This document shows positions 1 through 10,545 of a stretch of 64,000 nucleotides of DNA, piece by piece. The translations under genes were made by a program, and so were the position numbers. This stretch comes from Ligula intestinalis (taxonomy: Eukaryota > Platyhelminthes > Cestoda > Diphyllobothriidea > Diphyllobothriidae). The stretch lies in assembly GCA_036362985.1 (NCBI GenBank), contig JAYGXS010000002.1, positions 91,362,145 through 91,426,144 on the forward strand. Direction: 5' to 3'. Position 1 is the stretch's first letter. Each line of letters starts with the position of its first letter. The notes below the pieces were generated by a model. It did not search any database and was not told where the DNA came from. It was given only the letters and a program-made list of their open reading frames with translations.

Positions 1-13
1 GGTAATCTCGGGA

Positions 14-428
14 AGGGGCACCAAATATGTTGTGTCAACTACTTTACATTTCTTCCCCGGTTTGGCCACCCAAAACTAGTAAACTGTGTCGTTGGCTGAG
101 AGAACGTAGGGGGCTGCAGTGGTTCATGGCCTCCTCCGAAAAAAACGTGGACCTGAGTTCAGTCTGGGAAGAGTTCGATTCGGATCTTTGTTGGGGACGC
201 GTAGTTCTACAGTCCCCTGAATAGCTCAAACCGTTGCCTCCCTAAAGATAGCAACGATGTTAAAGTGCTTTGCATCCTACAAGCGGAATGAAAAATTTAA
301 GGCCTAGCAGGAGCCTGATCGGCCAGGAAAAGTGGCACCAAAGGTACTGCGTCAAACGCTATGCAGTTCTTCCCCAGCTTGGCCATGCAGGACTTATAAG
401 CTCTGTCGTCGGCTGAGAAGGTACCGTC
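14..428. repeat. Diverged direct repeat pair
   Basis: Bases 14-110 and about 330-428 are diverged copies of each other in the same orientation. Both run from a GGCACCAAA-like start through TTCTTCCCC and TTGGCCA to a CTGTGTCGTTGGCTGAGA-like end. The spacing is about 315 bp. No coding potential is visible. The family is not recognised, and the first copy may continue past the left window edge. Confidence 0.55.
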
Positions 429-1024
429 TTGATCTAGCTGGGGTGCTCAATTAGCCCCGTGTGCTACCAAGCTTCCTACCAGCTTATGTAGACAACTAAA
501 ATAAAATAATATCGGGCTGTTCATTCCTCAATCCTGTCCGTATGACTACTGAATTTTGGAAATAAAGTTCTCCGTAGGGAAAAATGGTACTCTAAATAAA
601 AGGGGTAAGATGTCCATTTAAGCGACAGTGTAGCGAACGCTTTGCATCAAAGATCTTTTTGATCCTAAAAACAAATCCCACATTTTGAAGAGCATCCTGA
701 AAGGAGAGGTAATGGTATGCAAATGGGCTATGCCAAAGAGAAGGCGTATCAAGCTTCCACGTAGAAAAGGGTAACATATTTTCAAAAGCATCAAACTTTC
801 TGAAGACAGACCTACTATAAAGAAAATTTTCCTTCACAACCAATTACACACGGATGTCTGCAACCAGACCTTAACGAAATCCAACCTTACACGATATAGG
901 CATTTAATTGAAAAAGGTTACGTATAACCTAACGTTGAAGTAAATTCTCGTTTTCCTTTCCTAATTAGCAGTCTATTCTATTACGATATGCAATTTTAAA
1001 TTTGCGAAAATTCCCATTAGAGAA
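429..1024. other. Unassigned AT-rich stretch
   Basis: I see no coding region, RNA gene or clear repeat here. The short open frames are not similar to anything I know. Confidence 0.4.
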
Positions 1025-2160
1025 GTCCGAAGAATATCTGGCGAGCATACGTAGCTTTCACAAAATTAACCGCTAGCCATAACATTTATAAAGGGAGAGG
1101 GTAAAAAGTAACATGCTGGCAATTATGTTCATCGTCACGGACGAATTAGTCATGGTAAAAGGAATGAGGCAAGGTTGATAGTATGCGGCTGGTTGCGAGG
1201 CGATGAGGGTTTGTTGAACCCGGACAGCGGGGGGGGGGAAGGTTTTGAAGGGGGAGAAAGCATGGAAATATGCAAGCAATTATGCAGCCGTTTGCCATGC
1301 CAAGCTGGGGGCTTGCAGGGGGTTATTTTGCGTGCATAAAACCGGCTTACTCGACCGGATCGTGGTTGCTTCTGCTGTTACTAATAAACGCTGACCCAGG
1401 GACTTTGGGTAACTTGGCGGGACATTATAAATTACCTTCAAGGATTCGCTGGGGGAGGGAGCTGTTGATGATTTTGACTCCACCTTTAGCCAGCCATGCA
1501 GGAAGGCGCTACCATTTTCCTTTTGATAGGCACCGACTCGATATAAACTGCTCTACAGGAGCAAGTAAATGAGTAGATGCACATCTCGATCATATTTTTT
1601 ATGGTGAATCTGTCTTGATACCCGTTTTCTCGAAGCAGCTCCTGCAGTTTCTGGAGCTTCATTTAAAAGTGTCTGCAAAGCAGACTTTTCTGGCTCTTTG
1701 TACTAAGCAGCGGAACAAATTGGGCTTCTTTTAGGAAGGTACAAAACTTTTAAAGTTTGTATACTGTCTGGATCAGGTTTTAATTCAATAAACTATCCTT
1801 CGGACGCTACCGTCAGGCCTTTGACGTAGGAAGACATCCAAGCAGGGAGGCCAACCTGCAATTTCCCCTTCTAGGGTGAACCTAATGGGAAGATGTGCTT
1901 GATTAGCAGTATTTAGAAGCCCATTTTTATCGGTTTCTGCTAAGGCAATGGCAAAGATGGCATTGACGTATCGCCCATAGTGTTTTAACTGATAGACCTG
2001 CTCGCTGAATTAACATTTCTTCAGCTTGCCCATGAAGATGCCCATAACGGTGAGCATCATTGCCAGCATGCTACTTTTTATCCCCTCCCTGTGTAAATGT
2101 AATGGCCCGAGGAGAATTTATCGAAAGGTACATATGCTCGCCAGATATTCTTCTGAAATA
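1025..2160. repeat. Inverted-repeat unit enclosing a PLE fragment
   Basis: Bases about 1025-1150 and about 2030-2160 are inverted copies. The 22-base core at 1031-1052 is exactly the reverse complement of 2131-2152. A further stretch of about 60 bp inside the arms (around AAAAAGTAACATGCTGGCAA at 1106 and its partner near 2073) is highly similar. The outer part of the arm also resembles bases 27910-27975 inside the hAT element, so the arms may derive from a DNA-transposon end rather than from the PLE itself. A minus-strand PLE fragment fills the interior. Confidence 0.7.
1255..2030 (-). pseudogene. Penelope-like element RT/GIY-YIG remnant, copy 1
   Basis: Read on the minus strand, this is a decayed fragment of a Penelope-like retroelement polyprotein. 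From 2030 downward it encodes the end of the RT palm, then the conserved block with RPDGSVRR, then an NLFRCL-like block. The end at 1280-1483 (PSYPKSLGQRLLVTAEATTI and onward) matches the C-terminus of the copy at 4673-5239. The RT catalytic box, YVDD in the sister copy, reads YVNA here (near 1950). Several in-frame stops interrupt the RT part, and the GIY-YIG core itself is mostly missing. PLE enzymes copy their RNA at a nick made by the GIY-YIG endonuclease; this copy cannot do so. Confidence 0.8.
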
Positions 2161-3516
2161 CGAAAAATGTATTAATGGCATATAGCTATGTAACCACATA
2201 TTTTTGGAAAGTAGTATTCGGAAAGATTAATCGATAAATAGCGTCACCCGAGACAAGAAAGCCGCACCGAAAGATCTATGCCAACAAAAAACAGATGAGC
2301 ATCTTCTTCGACTTCAACGGTGATAATTTGTCCAATTGGAAATGATTGAGCTCCCTTGGTCAGCTGTTGCTGATAGCCTAGCATGGTGAGCGACCATCGG
2401 TGACACCATTAAAATCTACTGTATTAGGCACTACCGCAGTCATACAGAGATCGGTTAAATACATGGATGGGATTGAGGGATAAGCGACTCTTAGATATTC
2501 GAATTAATGTTTGAAATGAGGTCAGGTAATGTGTAAGTTCAAGTGACAGACTGTATCCTCAATAAAGGTGGTGGCTTCAACGTTGCAATCAAACTTTGTT
2601 AACCAAAGGTGCATGAGGTACACTTCTTTCTGTTGGATAATGGGTTGCTAGTACTGATTTATACCATTCTGCCTACATGATCGGTAACTGCATTTAATTG
2701 GAGTTGATAAATAGCAGCATGTTGGCCGGAAGAAAGATGGGGCTTACTCTGAAATTCATCCAGCCAAAGAGGTTGTCCGTAGTGTTCTGAGGTAAGTACT
2801 CCAGTATTGAGGAAGACGAGTACAATTACAGTCCAGTAGAAGGCCTGCGATTTGACCAAGCGCCTGCAGGCTCTTCGACATCGTCGGTTCCATCGTCGAG
2901 ACCGTCGACTTTTAAAAAAGTTAATGAGTCAAAACCAGCATATGAAACCCCCATTAAAATACGAAAAAAACTGTTATTATAATTCTTTTTAAAAGATAAA
3001 TGTGGCAATTATGTAACTATCGCTTCATAGCGGACAACATTTATAAATTGCTGAAAGCAGCATTGCATTTTGCGCAAGCACCAACAACAGCATTCAAAGA
3101 CGATTCACCTGCAACAAATGGGAACAGTGAAAAAGTTTTTTGGCACGAAAATTAAAATTCCAGTAAAAACAAACACGACTATGCGTACGAGACTTAATAA
3201 CTAGATCAAATGGACAGGCCACGCGTTTAATCCTCGAATGCTACAATATGTCCTCGACTGATGACGACTACTTATCCAGAAATGGGCACTTTAGGCTCCC
3301 TTTTCTTTCGTAATAAGGTCCTTCTTCATATAATATCATATTGTATGCGATTTTGAACGGGCCCGGGAATGAATTTCAGGCTCGTACCGAATTGGTGAGC
3401 ACCTATCCATCAATGAAAAATATCCTCTTGGTTTCCTCATCTAGGATTACGTTCACTAGAATCTGGTCATTTTCAGCCGTTAGTCATAAACCATACCCTA
3501 TTCTTAATTATTAAGT
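2161..3516. other. Unassigned stretch
   Basis: No gene or repeat could be supported. Short open frames at 2659-2859 and 2826-3008 on the minus strand have no recognisable domain. Confidence 0.4.
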
Positions 3517-3555
3517 AGGTTTGGCAGATTCAGTTAATTTAGTTGACCCAATTAG
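3517..3555 (-). repeat. SINE tail fragment (SINE-B)
   Basis: A short stretch with GGTTTGGCAGATT and GTTGACCCAATT resembles the tail of the tRNA-derived SINE at 47671-47798 (see there). It is too short to be certain. Confidence 0.35.
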
Positions 3556-3789
3556 TTGATATACATGCGGTAGATCAGTTTATACAAAACAGGGTATTTG
3601 CTTCATTTTAAAGACAAGCACACACATGCGCAGTCCGTAATAAAAGAAGCAAAACAAGGGCCATGATATGAAATCTACTAACAAATTTAAGATTCAATTT
3701 TGTTTCTTAACAAGACACGGGAATTGGGACGTCCAACCCAATAAATAAAAGTGGGCCTGGGCAAAATTCCAGAAAAGATCTTTACATCG

Positions 3790-3985
3790 TGTCCTAACCT
3801 TAACACAACTCATAAAACAAACAAAAGTCATGGCCTAAACCTATCCCAAACACTAAAAAGGTTAACACTTATTCAAATATTAACTCTAAAATTAAACTTA
3901 ACTTTAGTTAACGTTAACGCTAATACAAAAGGTAAGCTTAACATTAAATGCAGCCTGAAACCTGATCATAAATTGAACCCTAATT
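3790..3985. repeat. Degenerate CCTAAC/TTAAC-rich simple sequence
   Basis: The plus strand is a run of imperfect short blocks such as CCTAACCTTAAC, CCTAAACC and TTAACGTTAACGC, ending in GAACCCTAA. It resembles a heavily decayed telomere-type (TTAGGG/CCCTAA) or other short tandem repeat. The open frame across it (3751-4110) has a biased low-complexity composition and no ATG start, and is not a gene. Confidence 0.4.
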
Positions 3986-4639
3986 CCCCTGGAATGAGGA
4001 GGAAAGATGATTTAACTGCGGGTCGTCCCAGTTCTCATTTCCTGTTTAGGGGTCCGCATAAGTCATGCTTAACATTTTCATTCACTATTTTAAAATACAT
4101 ACCTCAATAATGTTAACGAAGAAAGTCTGTTAAGTTTTTTATGCCCTGTTAAAGGAGGGTCAATACTACCTTAGTAACCCTTTGAATAAAAAGAGAACTG
4201 GGATTTTGAAGGTAGACGATGCGAGGGTCCTCCAGTTATTTCATCCTTTAAGCGTCTGTATGAAGATGGTGATATAAATACGAGGATTGATGACTGATAG
4301 CGAAAAATACTTGAGCAAGCGAATCGATCCAAGTCTGATTAAATTCACGGCGCACGGTAGAGCGTTCGCTGCGCAAAAGCTTTACCTGCTTTGTGTGGAT
4401 TCAAATCGTACGTAGGCTACGAATTTTTCGCAATTGGATCAATCAAACACTGGAAACTTTTGTGTTTCCAGCAATGGAGAACAGGCCTGAGACATGATGA
4501 CAGCCTGTGGATACAATACAGCTGCTGACGTGGACTTTCGGAGAGCAGATAATTTCGCGGAATTAAGATCGTATTTAGTGTTCACAATTGCCTGGTTCGA
4601 CAGTACTGGGCCTTTTTCTTCGAAACTGTCTGTGAGATT
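3986..4639. other. Unassigned stretch before PLE copy 2
   Basis: Mixed composition with no recognisable gene. The minus-strand frame at 4439-4672 shares only its PLE-end context and otherwise shows no domain. Confidence 0.35.
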
Positions 4640-5716
4640 GTGTGTGGAGAAAGCATGGAAATATGCAGGCAACTATGCAGCCGTTTGCCATGCCAAGCTG
4701 GGGGCTTGCAGGGGGTTATTTTGCGCGCACAAAACCGGCTTACTCGACCGGATCGCGGTTGCTTCTGCTGTTGTTAATAAACGCTGACCCAGGGACTTTG
4801 GGTAGTCTGGTGGAACCTTATCAATTACTCTAAATGCTTTGCTGTGGTCCACATGATGTCCGGAGTCAACCAGGTGGGCAAGGATGAAGCCGTTGATGCT
4901 TTTGCCTTCTCTTTTGGACAGCCATACAGGGAGGTGCTCCCGTTTTCTTTTGGATAAACACCGACTCATGCGACCGATATAACCTGCTCCACAGGAGCAA
5001 GTGAATGAGTAGATGCACATAGAAGTGGTCTGAGCTGGCAGCCTATCTTTACCTTCACCGTGCAAGACCGGGTTGGTTGTGAATAACAACCAAACTTCCG
5101 CCGCTGGGAAGGTTCGTGATATGGCTTGGTTGAGGCATCTGCTAAGAAGTTCGCTTGCAGCATCCCCTTGAAGGGGGACTTTGAGAAATACGGTCTTCTT
5201 TTCCACTGTGGAGGTGAGCTTTGGTTCTCTATCCATCACATTGTTTAATGATGAATCTGTCCAGATATCCGTTCTCTCGAAGCAGGTTCTTAAGTTTCTG
5301 GAACTCCATTTTTATGATGTCTGCCGAGCATATTTTTCTGACTCTGCGTTAAGCAGCGGACCAAGTTACGCTTCTGAGGGATAGAGGCAAACCTGTTAAA
5401 GTTTTTATACAGTTTGGACCAGGTTTTCTTTCGGTAAATGCCCCTTCGGACGTTACCGTCAGGTCTTCGACTTAGGAGGGCATCCAAGAAAGGAAGCGAA
5501 CCTGCCATCTCCACCTCAAAGGTATACTTAATGGAGAGGTGCGCTAATTAAGAGTATTTAGAAGCGCATTAACATCACTTACATTATTTACATCATTTAT
5601 ACCTGAGTTTCTGCTGGGGCGATGGCGAAGATGTCATCGACATATTGACTGTAGTATTTTAACCCATGGATCTGCTCGCTGAGTTGGCATTTTACAGTTT
5701 CAGAAACGAGTCTGAT
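4640..5716 (-). pseudogene. Penelope-like element RT/GIY-YIG remnant, copy 2
   Basis: This is the best-preserved of the first PLE family. On the minus strand it starts near 5716, passes an intact YVDD followed by IFAIAPAE (RT motif C, near 5665), then the block SLPFLDALLSRRPDGNVRR (about 5510-5440) and RKTW, QKRNLVRCL. It continues into a 188-residue frame at 5239-4673. That frame carries a GIY-YIG endonuclease: CIY at residues 75-77, a CxC pair at 81 and 83, YIG at 87-89 and the catalytic-type Arg at 90. The RT and GIY-YIG blocks are in different frames, and a short ATGATGTAAATAATGTAAG tract breaks the RT just after YVDD. The element is 5'-truncated and inactive. It is the same family as the copy at 1255-2030. 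Confidence 0.87.
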
Positions 5717-5730
5717 AAAGTGTCATCATC

Positions 5731-5811
5731 ATGTATCTGATGATGAATCCGCGCCGGATGTCGAAAGGTCAGGCGAATAAACGTATTGTCCCTGCAATGG
5801 AGTCTTCTTTT
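5731..5811 (+). repeat. PLE-type terminal fragment with hammerhead-like motif
   Basis: Contains CTGATGATGAATCCG...CGGATGTCGAAAGGTCAGG at 5737-5773, followed by GCGAATAAACGTATTGTCCC and a CTTCTT-rich end. The same block recurs at 8758, 47894, 50127, 54512, 56406 and 56807. It directly abuts the truncated 5' side of the PLE remnant, on the opposite strand. Confidence 0.75.
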
Positions 5812-6126
5812 TTTCAATTTTTCCAGTTTGGTTTTCAAAAAGAAACTGCACATTTAATGTGCATTTTAGTAAAAGTTACTTTTGTAAGAGCATCAGCCCA
5901 TGCAGTTGACGTTGCGAGACAGGTCTATGAAGAAACGAGGGGTTAGACTTATTCAGTTGCTAAAGAAAAAGCTAACCATCTCCGCAGTAGGGTTCATAGG
6001 TTACGTAGATCGCATTCTTTTGCAGGGAAAGGAGATACGAACGAGATCATGGTATGCTCTGCAGACAGATGACTAAACCGGAGTTGGAAGGACCACCTTT
6101 TATGCATAGAGTTGCGGTTTTTAACC
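5812..6126. other. Unassigned stretch
   Basis: T-rich start, then mixed sequence with no supportable gene. Confidence 0.35.
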
Positions 6127-6975
6127 GCCCAGGTTTACAAAATATCTAATCTTGATATTGCGTATCCAGCAGAATCAAATAGAACCATAAATTTCACGAG
6201 CGTTCATCAAATGCGTCTTCTCGCTGCATAAAGTGAGTAACGAATGAGAAAATATAGATTTGAATTCATACAGAAAGATCGATAACAAAACAGCGAGGTC
6301 ACAAGAACTGGCCAAGAGGCAGAGCTTACAAAGAACCTTCGATTTTAATTGCGAAGGATTCCTTGCTATTGTGCGCCACTTCAGATTGTGTTTACGAATT
6401 TACATGCACTTGTGGATGCAAGTACATAGGGCGAACGCAAAGGCAATTGGCAGCCAGAGCTAAGATACACGTGCCTAGTTGGCTGCTAAAACAGGAGAAT
6501 AGAACTTCTCGTTCTTCCGTTACTGAACACCTAGTGGATACGGGCCATTCTGTAGACCCTAAAACATTGTCCCATGTACTTGTTCGGGCACAAACAACTT
6601 GTACCTTACGCTACCTGGAGGCAACCTACTTATGGCAGTTTAAACCTGAACTTTGTAAGCAACTGGAGCATGTGATCAATCTAACTCTGCAGTGCTAGCA
6701 CCGGCTCCCTGTTTCAGCATTCCTCTTCCCGAACGTTTTTAGCCTTAGACATTGCTACATCGCTTTTGCTGCCCAGATCGTTTAACTTTCCTACTTTATT
6801 GATTGCCTCTTGACCATTTCTTGTGACCTTGCTGTTTTGTATTGATTTTTCCGTATATATTCACCTCTGTATTTTCTCATTCGTTACTCACTTTATGCAG
6901 CGAGAGATGGCAGCTGATGAGCGCTCGCCAAATATATGGTTACATTAGATTCTGCTGCATACGCAATCTTTAAAT
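6127..6975. mobile_element. Small unit with ~120-bp inverted repeats around a GIY-YIG frame
   Basis: Bases about 6127-6275 and 6850-6975 are inverted copies. The segment TCGCTGCATAAAGTGAGTAA followed by CGAATGAGAAAATA at 6223-6256 is matched exactly by the reverse complement near 6870-6905. Outward of it the similarity continues, more diverged, through a GCGTATCCAGCAGAATC-like block. The unit is about 850 bp, and the only coding inside is a GIY-YIG domain of PLE type. It may be a PLE fragment between two oppositely oriented terminal repeats, or a non-autonomous element. Confidence 0.7.
6345..6698 (+). pseudogene. GIY-YIG endonuclease domain of a PLE (second family)
   Basis: An open frame of at least 111 codons with a GIY-YIG nuclease fold signature: CVYEFTCTCGCKYIGRTQRQ, with VY as the first half, a CxC pair, YIG, and the conserved Arg four residues on (about 6387-6447). 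It is followed by EHLVDTGH, the His-containing block also seen in the 4673-5239 copy (AHLVDSGHHVD). GIY-YIG nucleases make the target nick for PLE insertion. No ATG begins the frame; it stays open upstream, so this is a domain cut from a longer polyprotein. It ends with a stop at 6696. Its sequence differs from the 4673-5239 copy enough to be another family. No RT precedes it. Confidence 0.8.
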
Positions 6976-7864
6976 TTGTACCTGAGAAAAGATGCTTCGA
7001 ATATTTAAACATCTGTAAAAGCTGTATCCTCGAGTGTCACTAACAAAAACCCCGACCTCATTCCGTTTACCACTCCAGATCTCCTTTTTTACATAACTCT
7101 CTTTGTTTTTATTTCACGTTTTCTTCCCTTCCAAAAGCTCAAGGCACCGTGCCTAAGCACTGCTCTCTACTTTTTCATTACGAAGTAGTCGTCTTTCATG
7201 TTCTGATAAATTATAACTGGCGTGCCCCTCAGTCTTGTGCGAGATAAATTGCATCCGATGAAACATGTTCTGACTAGTACACTTAGTTGTCTCTCATACG
7301 CGACTCTCCTGTCCACAGACCCGCTTGAGTTCACAACAGCAGTCAAGTTATCTGGCGAGAGAAGAGATGGCGGGCGAAATACATCCATTACTCCCAAACC
7401 GGTCAAGGCTAGCTGGCGCACCAGCAGGAAGAAATATGATGTCTACAGTCAACGTCTCTCCGAGGGCCCCGCTGTCATCTGCACCCGTGCCGCGACCATT
7501 AATCAGTGACTTACCAAGGAGTTAGTCTATTCTCAGAGTTAGTTTGGAGTTTCTACTCGATTATTCCCACGCTCGAGCTTGACAACCTGAAATTCACATG
7601 CGCGTATAAAGCTCGAGGCATCTAGGAAAATACGCTAATGACAAGAGGTTGAGCACTCACCAACCATTCCGCATGATTTATGATGTCCTCGCAGAAAAGT
7701 CAGTTAACTCTCTCGTCGGCAGAAAAGTACGAATCTTCGGCGTGAGCAGAACATTGCACCACCTGAGTTCTCATGTGTAGTGGACGAGTAAGCAAAAGTG
7801 AACAAAAGTTATCTTTTTTAACTTTGTATAAATCAGCTGATCCATTCGTGATGAAGACACTGTG
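6976..7864. other. Unassigned stretch
   Basis: No gene is supportable. Overlapping frames at 7167-7525 on both strands have no recognisable domain. Confidence 0.35.
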
Positions 7865-7945
7865 GAGTTCGAACCTCTCACACCAGTTGGGAGGCTTGAG
7901 TACAGGCAACGATCTAACCAGCTGAGTTATGGGGCCCCACCGGGA
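7865..7945 (-). repeat. tRNA-derived SINE head, degenerate
   Basis: On the minus strand this reads as a tRNA-like sequence: a D-arm/A-box region resembling TAACTCAGCTGGTTAGATCG, then a degenerate B box near the GAGTTCGAAC at 7866. Acceptor-stem pairing is absent, so it is a tRNA-related SINE piece, not a tRNA gene. Confidence 0.5.
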
Positions 7946-8101
7946 TCCGTGAGTTAAATAACACTTGAGTTAGCTTATCCCTCAGCTCACTGCAACGTAT
8001 GTAATCAACCAATTCCGATACAATAAGCTGAATGTTTAAGCAATATTTCATAAGTCATCAATATGCCATCCATCAGATGACTCACTTTCGACAAATTTGA
8101 A

Positions 8102-8206
8102 TAATTCACTTGATCCAGTTGTTAAAAACTCGGCGGCCTTGGTAGGATTCAAATTCATGACATTGAATCAGTGTTCCAACCACCTAAGTTATGGGGCTCA
8201 CCGGAG
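8102..8206 (-). repeat. SINE-B copy, degenerate
   Basis: On the minus strand there is an A-box-like CATAACTTAGGTGGTTGGAA and a B-box-like GAATTTGAATCCTACC, followed by the GAGTTTTTAACA tail shared with 13173-13280 and 47671-47798. Together with 7865-7945 it forms an imperfect pair about 260 bp apart, so the whole 7865-8206 segment may be a diverged tandem duplication. Confidence 0.55.
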
Positions 8207-8339
8207 TCGCGAGTTTAATGCTCTTTGAATCATTTTACTCGCTCAGTCTACTGTAGATTCCGCCAACCCTGATACAGTAAGCTAACTGTAGAGGTAGGAT
8301 TTCGTGAGTAATCAATCTAGAATCTATCAGGTGACTTCA

Positions 8340-8400
8340 AGGCTCTACTGAAGCCTGACCTTTTATGTCGTGGGTTCGAACCCCACCGAGACCCTGAAGC
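8340..8400 (+). repeat. Isolated tRNA B-box-like sequence
   Basis: Contains GGGTTCGAACCCC, a perfect T-arm/B-box core, at about 8370. No matching A box or acceptor stem is present at tRNA spacing. It is probably the end of another tRNA-derived repeat. Confidence 0.4.
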
Positions 8401-8739
8401 AGCTGCTAGGGGCTAGTAAGAACAGTAGAGTAATTGGCTCTGGCCCAGTCTTTATCTTATACGCATAGACAAAGGATAGACATATTCTTGGAGCTTAAAG
8501 AAGCATTGGAGCGTGAATATCGTTTGTGATAGCCAAATGGTTGTTGCATCCTATGATAAAGTTACGGGTCGCGCCTGAAGTCCCTCGAGTATGCTCACAT
8601 GTTTTGATTTCATGCACTACTCCTCGTCAGTTGGCCAGTTTTGGCCCAATAATGAGGAGCGGTATCGCAGAAAATTTTTCTGACCCTACACTTAAATGCT
8701 CGAGATTATTCTATGCGTAGTAAACAAAGGGAATTGTGG
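8401..8739. other. Unassigned stretch
   Basis: No supportable gene or repeat. Confidence 0.35.
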
Positions 8740-8835
8740 AGACAACAGTTTTATTTGCCTGACGTTTCGACATTCGTCGCGGATTCTGCATCAGAAACAT
8801 GAGCAGAAAGCAAGAGCAGCAACAGGAATTTTTTC
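8740..8835 (-). repeat. PLE-type terminal fragment with hammerhead-like motif
   Basis: The minus strand reads CTGATGCAGAATCCG...CGAATGTCGAAACGTCAGG over 8794-8758, preceded by a GTTGCTGCTCTTGCTTTCTG-like block. That order matches the terminal repeats at 54480 and 56770. Confidence 0.75.
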
Positions 8836-8889
8836 AAAAATGACACACATATTACATCAATCTCCGTTGTCTTTATCTACAGTTAACTA

Positions 8890-9879
8890 ACTATCTCATT
8901 ACAGGTCAGCCAGAATTTTAAAATGTTATCTTAAGTCGAAAAGTTATTTCATTAGGATTCCCAGCATACATTTGCCATCTCGGGAGACCGACCTTGAACA
9001 CATTCTTTCCGGCCACCTGCTAAAACAGCAGACTGTAAAAATGACTATGTTAATGATAGAAAATTATTCTCCTTGATTTTATATATTCTTATAAATGTGA
9101 ATATATTTTATAGAAAAATACACTCAAATATACTTTCTCGTACTCGACTGTTAGTAAATTACGTCTTCTTCAAACTTTATATTTGAAGAGAAGTACAGTT
9201 CACGCCTAAAAATATTTACGGTTGTGGAAGTTTTTCATGTTTACTCACGTGGCATTATATCTGCCTTATGCTGTACGTCCATTACAATCTTTTATGAGCA
9301 TTATATGGGGTTTGTTAAATATGGACGATACATTATGCATTTCCTTAGACAGAAGGAACACGACGTGCAAGCCAGAAAGCAGGTCGAATTCTACAATTGA
9401 GAGGGTTTTTAAGAGCATAAGATACGCTTTCTCAGGCATGAACGTTGGAACAAACAGATGATTCAGCGATGATGTCCATTTAAGCATGCGGTAAGTCAAG
9501 ATAGGCGAAGGAACGTTTTCGATTATTCATCACCAGGCAAGCACAGTAATATGAGGGAGAGTACAGTTTAAAAAAGTTGAAGCAACCAATCAGTAGTAAT
9601 AAAGGGGAGAGGGTGAGATGTGTTAAGGGATCAAAGGGTCAGATTCTAGTCGTAATTAGGGACCAGAGAAGGGGTAAAGGCTCCGACAATTAGTTCATGT
9701 CACCCCGTCGTCCTCCCTCTCTTCCGTAATTAATGAGGATTCTTTGCTTAAACTTTTATTATCCCTCCCTACCTCATATTATTGCAATTACCTAAATCAA
9801 AAACTTCCATTTACTTACCTAGATAGAAGATAAACCATTTTCACAAAACCTTAGTATATACTCGGCTACTGTTTTTGTG
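8890..9879. other. Unassigned AT-rich stretch
   Basis: No gene is supportable. Overlapping opposite-strand frames at 9222-9499 lack any known domain. Confidence 0.35.
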
Positions 9880-10330
9880 TTCACACGCCTGAAAGTAATC
9901 AAATTTGGTACAAAATGCTCCCATACAAGGATGAAACTGAGTTCTCTTATTTTCAAGCAAAATTGCATCAATTATTTTCAAGTAAAAAAACTGGTAAAAT
10001 CCCCCATTTTCACTTTGAAAATATCGTATAAAAAGGTAACATGCACGGATATTCGTCAGCGGAGTATCTAATTTAAGTGCTTTTTAAAGAGCTAACCTAT
10101 TATAGAAAGGTTTTTAATTTATCTTAGGGACAACAATATCAAACTTCCGTTGCGGATGTTATTTTTGATCAATAGTTTGTTTTGGATATAAAGGTAGTTT
10201 ATAGATAAAGCCCACTCTGAAATCTTCTTAAGAACTAATATCCAAGAGGTCACGTTAACGGTAAATATATTTCATAAATATAGTTTGTTTTAAAAGCTTT
10301 GATATAAACGTCGAATAGAATCTGGATGAA
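9880..10330 (+). repeat. Repeat X, diverged partial copy
   Basis: Blocks around GCACGGATATTCGTCAGC (10041), the following TATCTAAT and the GATATAAACGTCGAATAG block (10300) match, more diverged, the repeat at 35380-35690 and 59540-59875. No coding sequence is visible. Confidence 0.55.
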
Positions 10331-10464
10331 AAATATGCAGAACAACTTACTCTCAGTGGCTTCGGGAAACAAATTCGACTGCATTTGTTTCACTTTTCAC
10401 TTACTTCTACTAATTTTATTCACCACCTATCTTATTTCCTCACCCCCAAACCCCCCTATAACCA

Positions 10465-10545
10465 TTGTTTTCGTAGGACAAAATGTTGTGACTAGGGGTA
10501 TATAAGGTGCACTACTTAAAAAACTTTTGCTGGTATCTCAGTATA
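10465..10545 (+). repeat. Repeat with TATA-like box (TATATAAG)
   Basis: The sequence around GACTAGGGGTATATAAGGTG followed by CACTACTTAAA recurs at 60785-60845 (plus) and, in reverse, at 60295-60360. The TATA-like box at 10500-10507 could be a polymerase II core promoter of a mobile element, but no gene downstream supports this. Confidence 0.5.

Noticed and set aside
3751..4110. 119-codon protein
   Set aside because: GTG start, low-complexity composition, and it overlies a decayed simple repeat.
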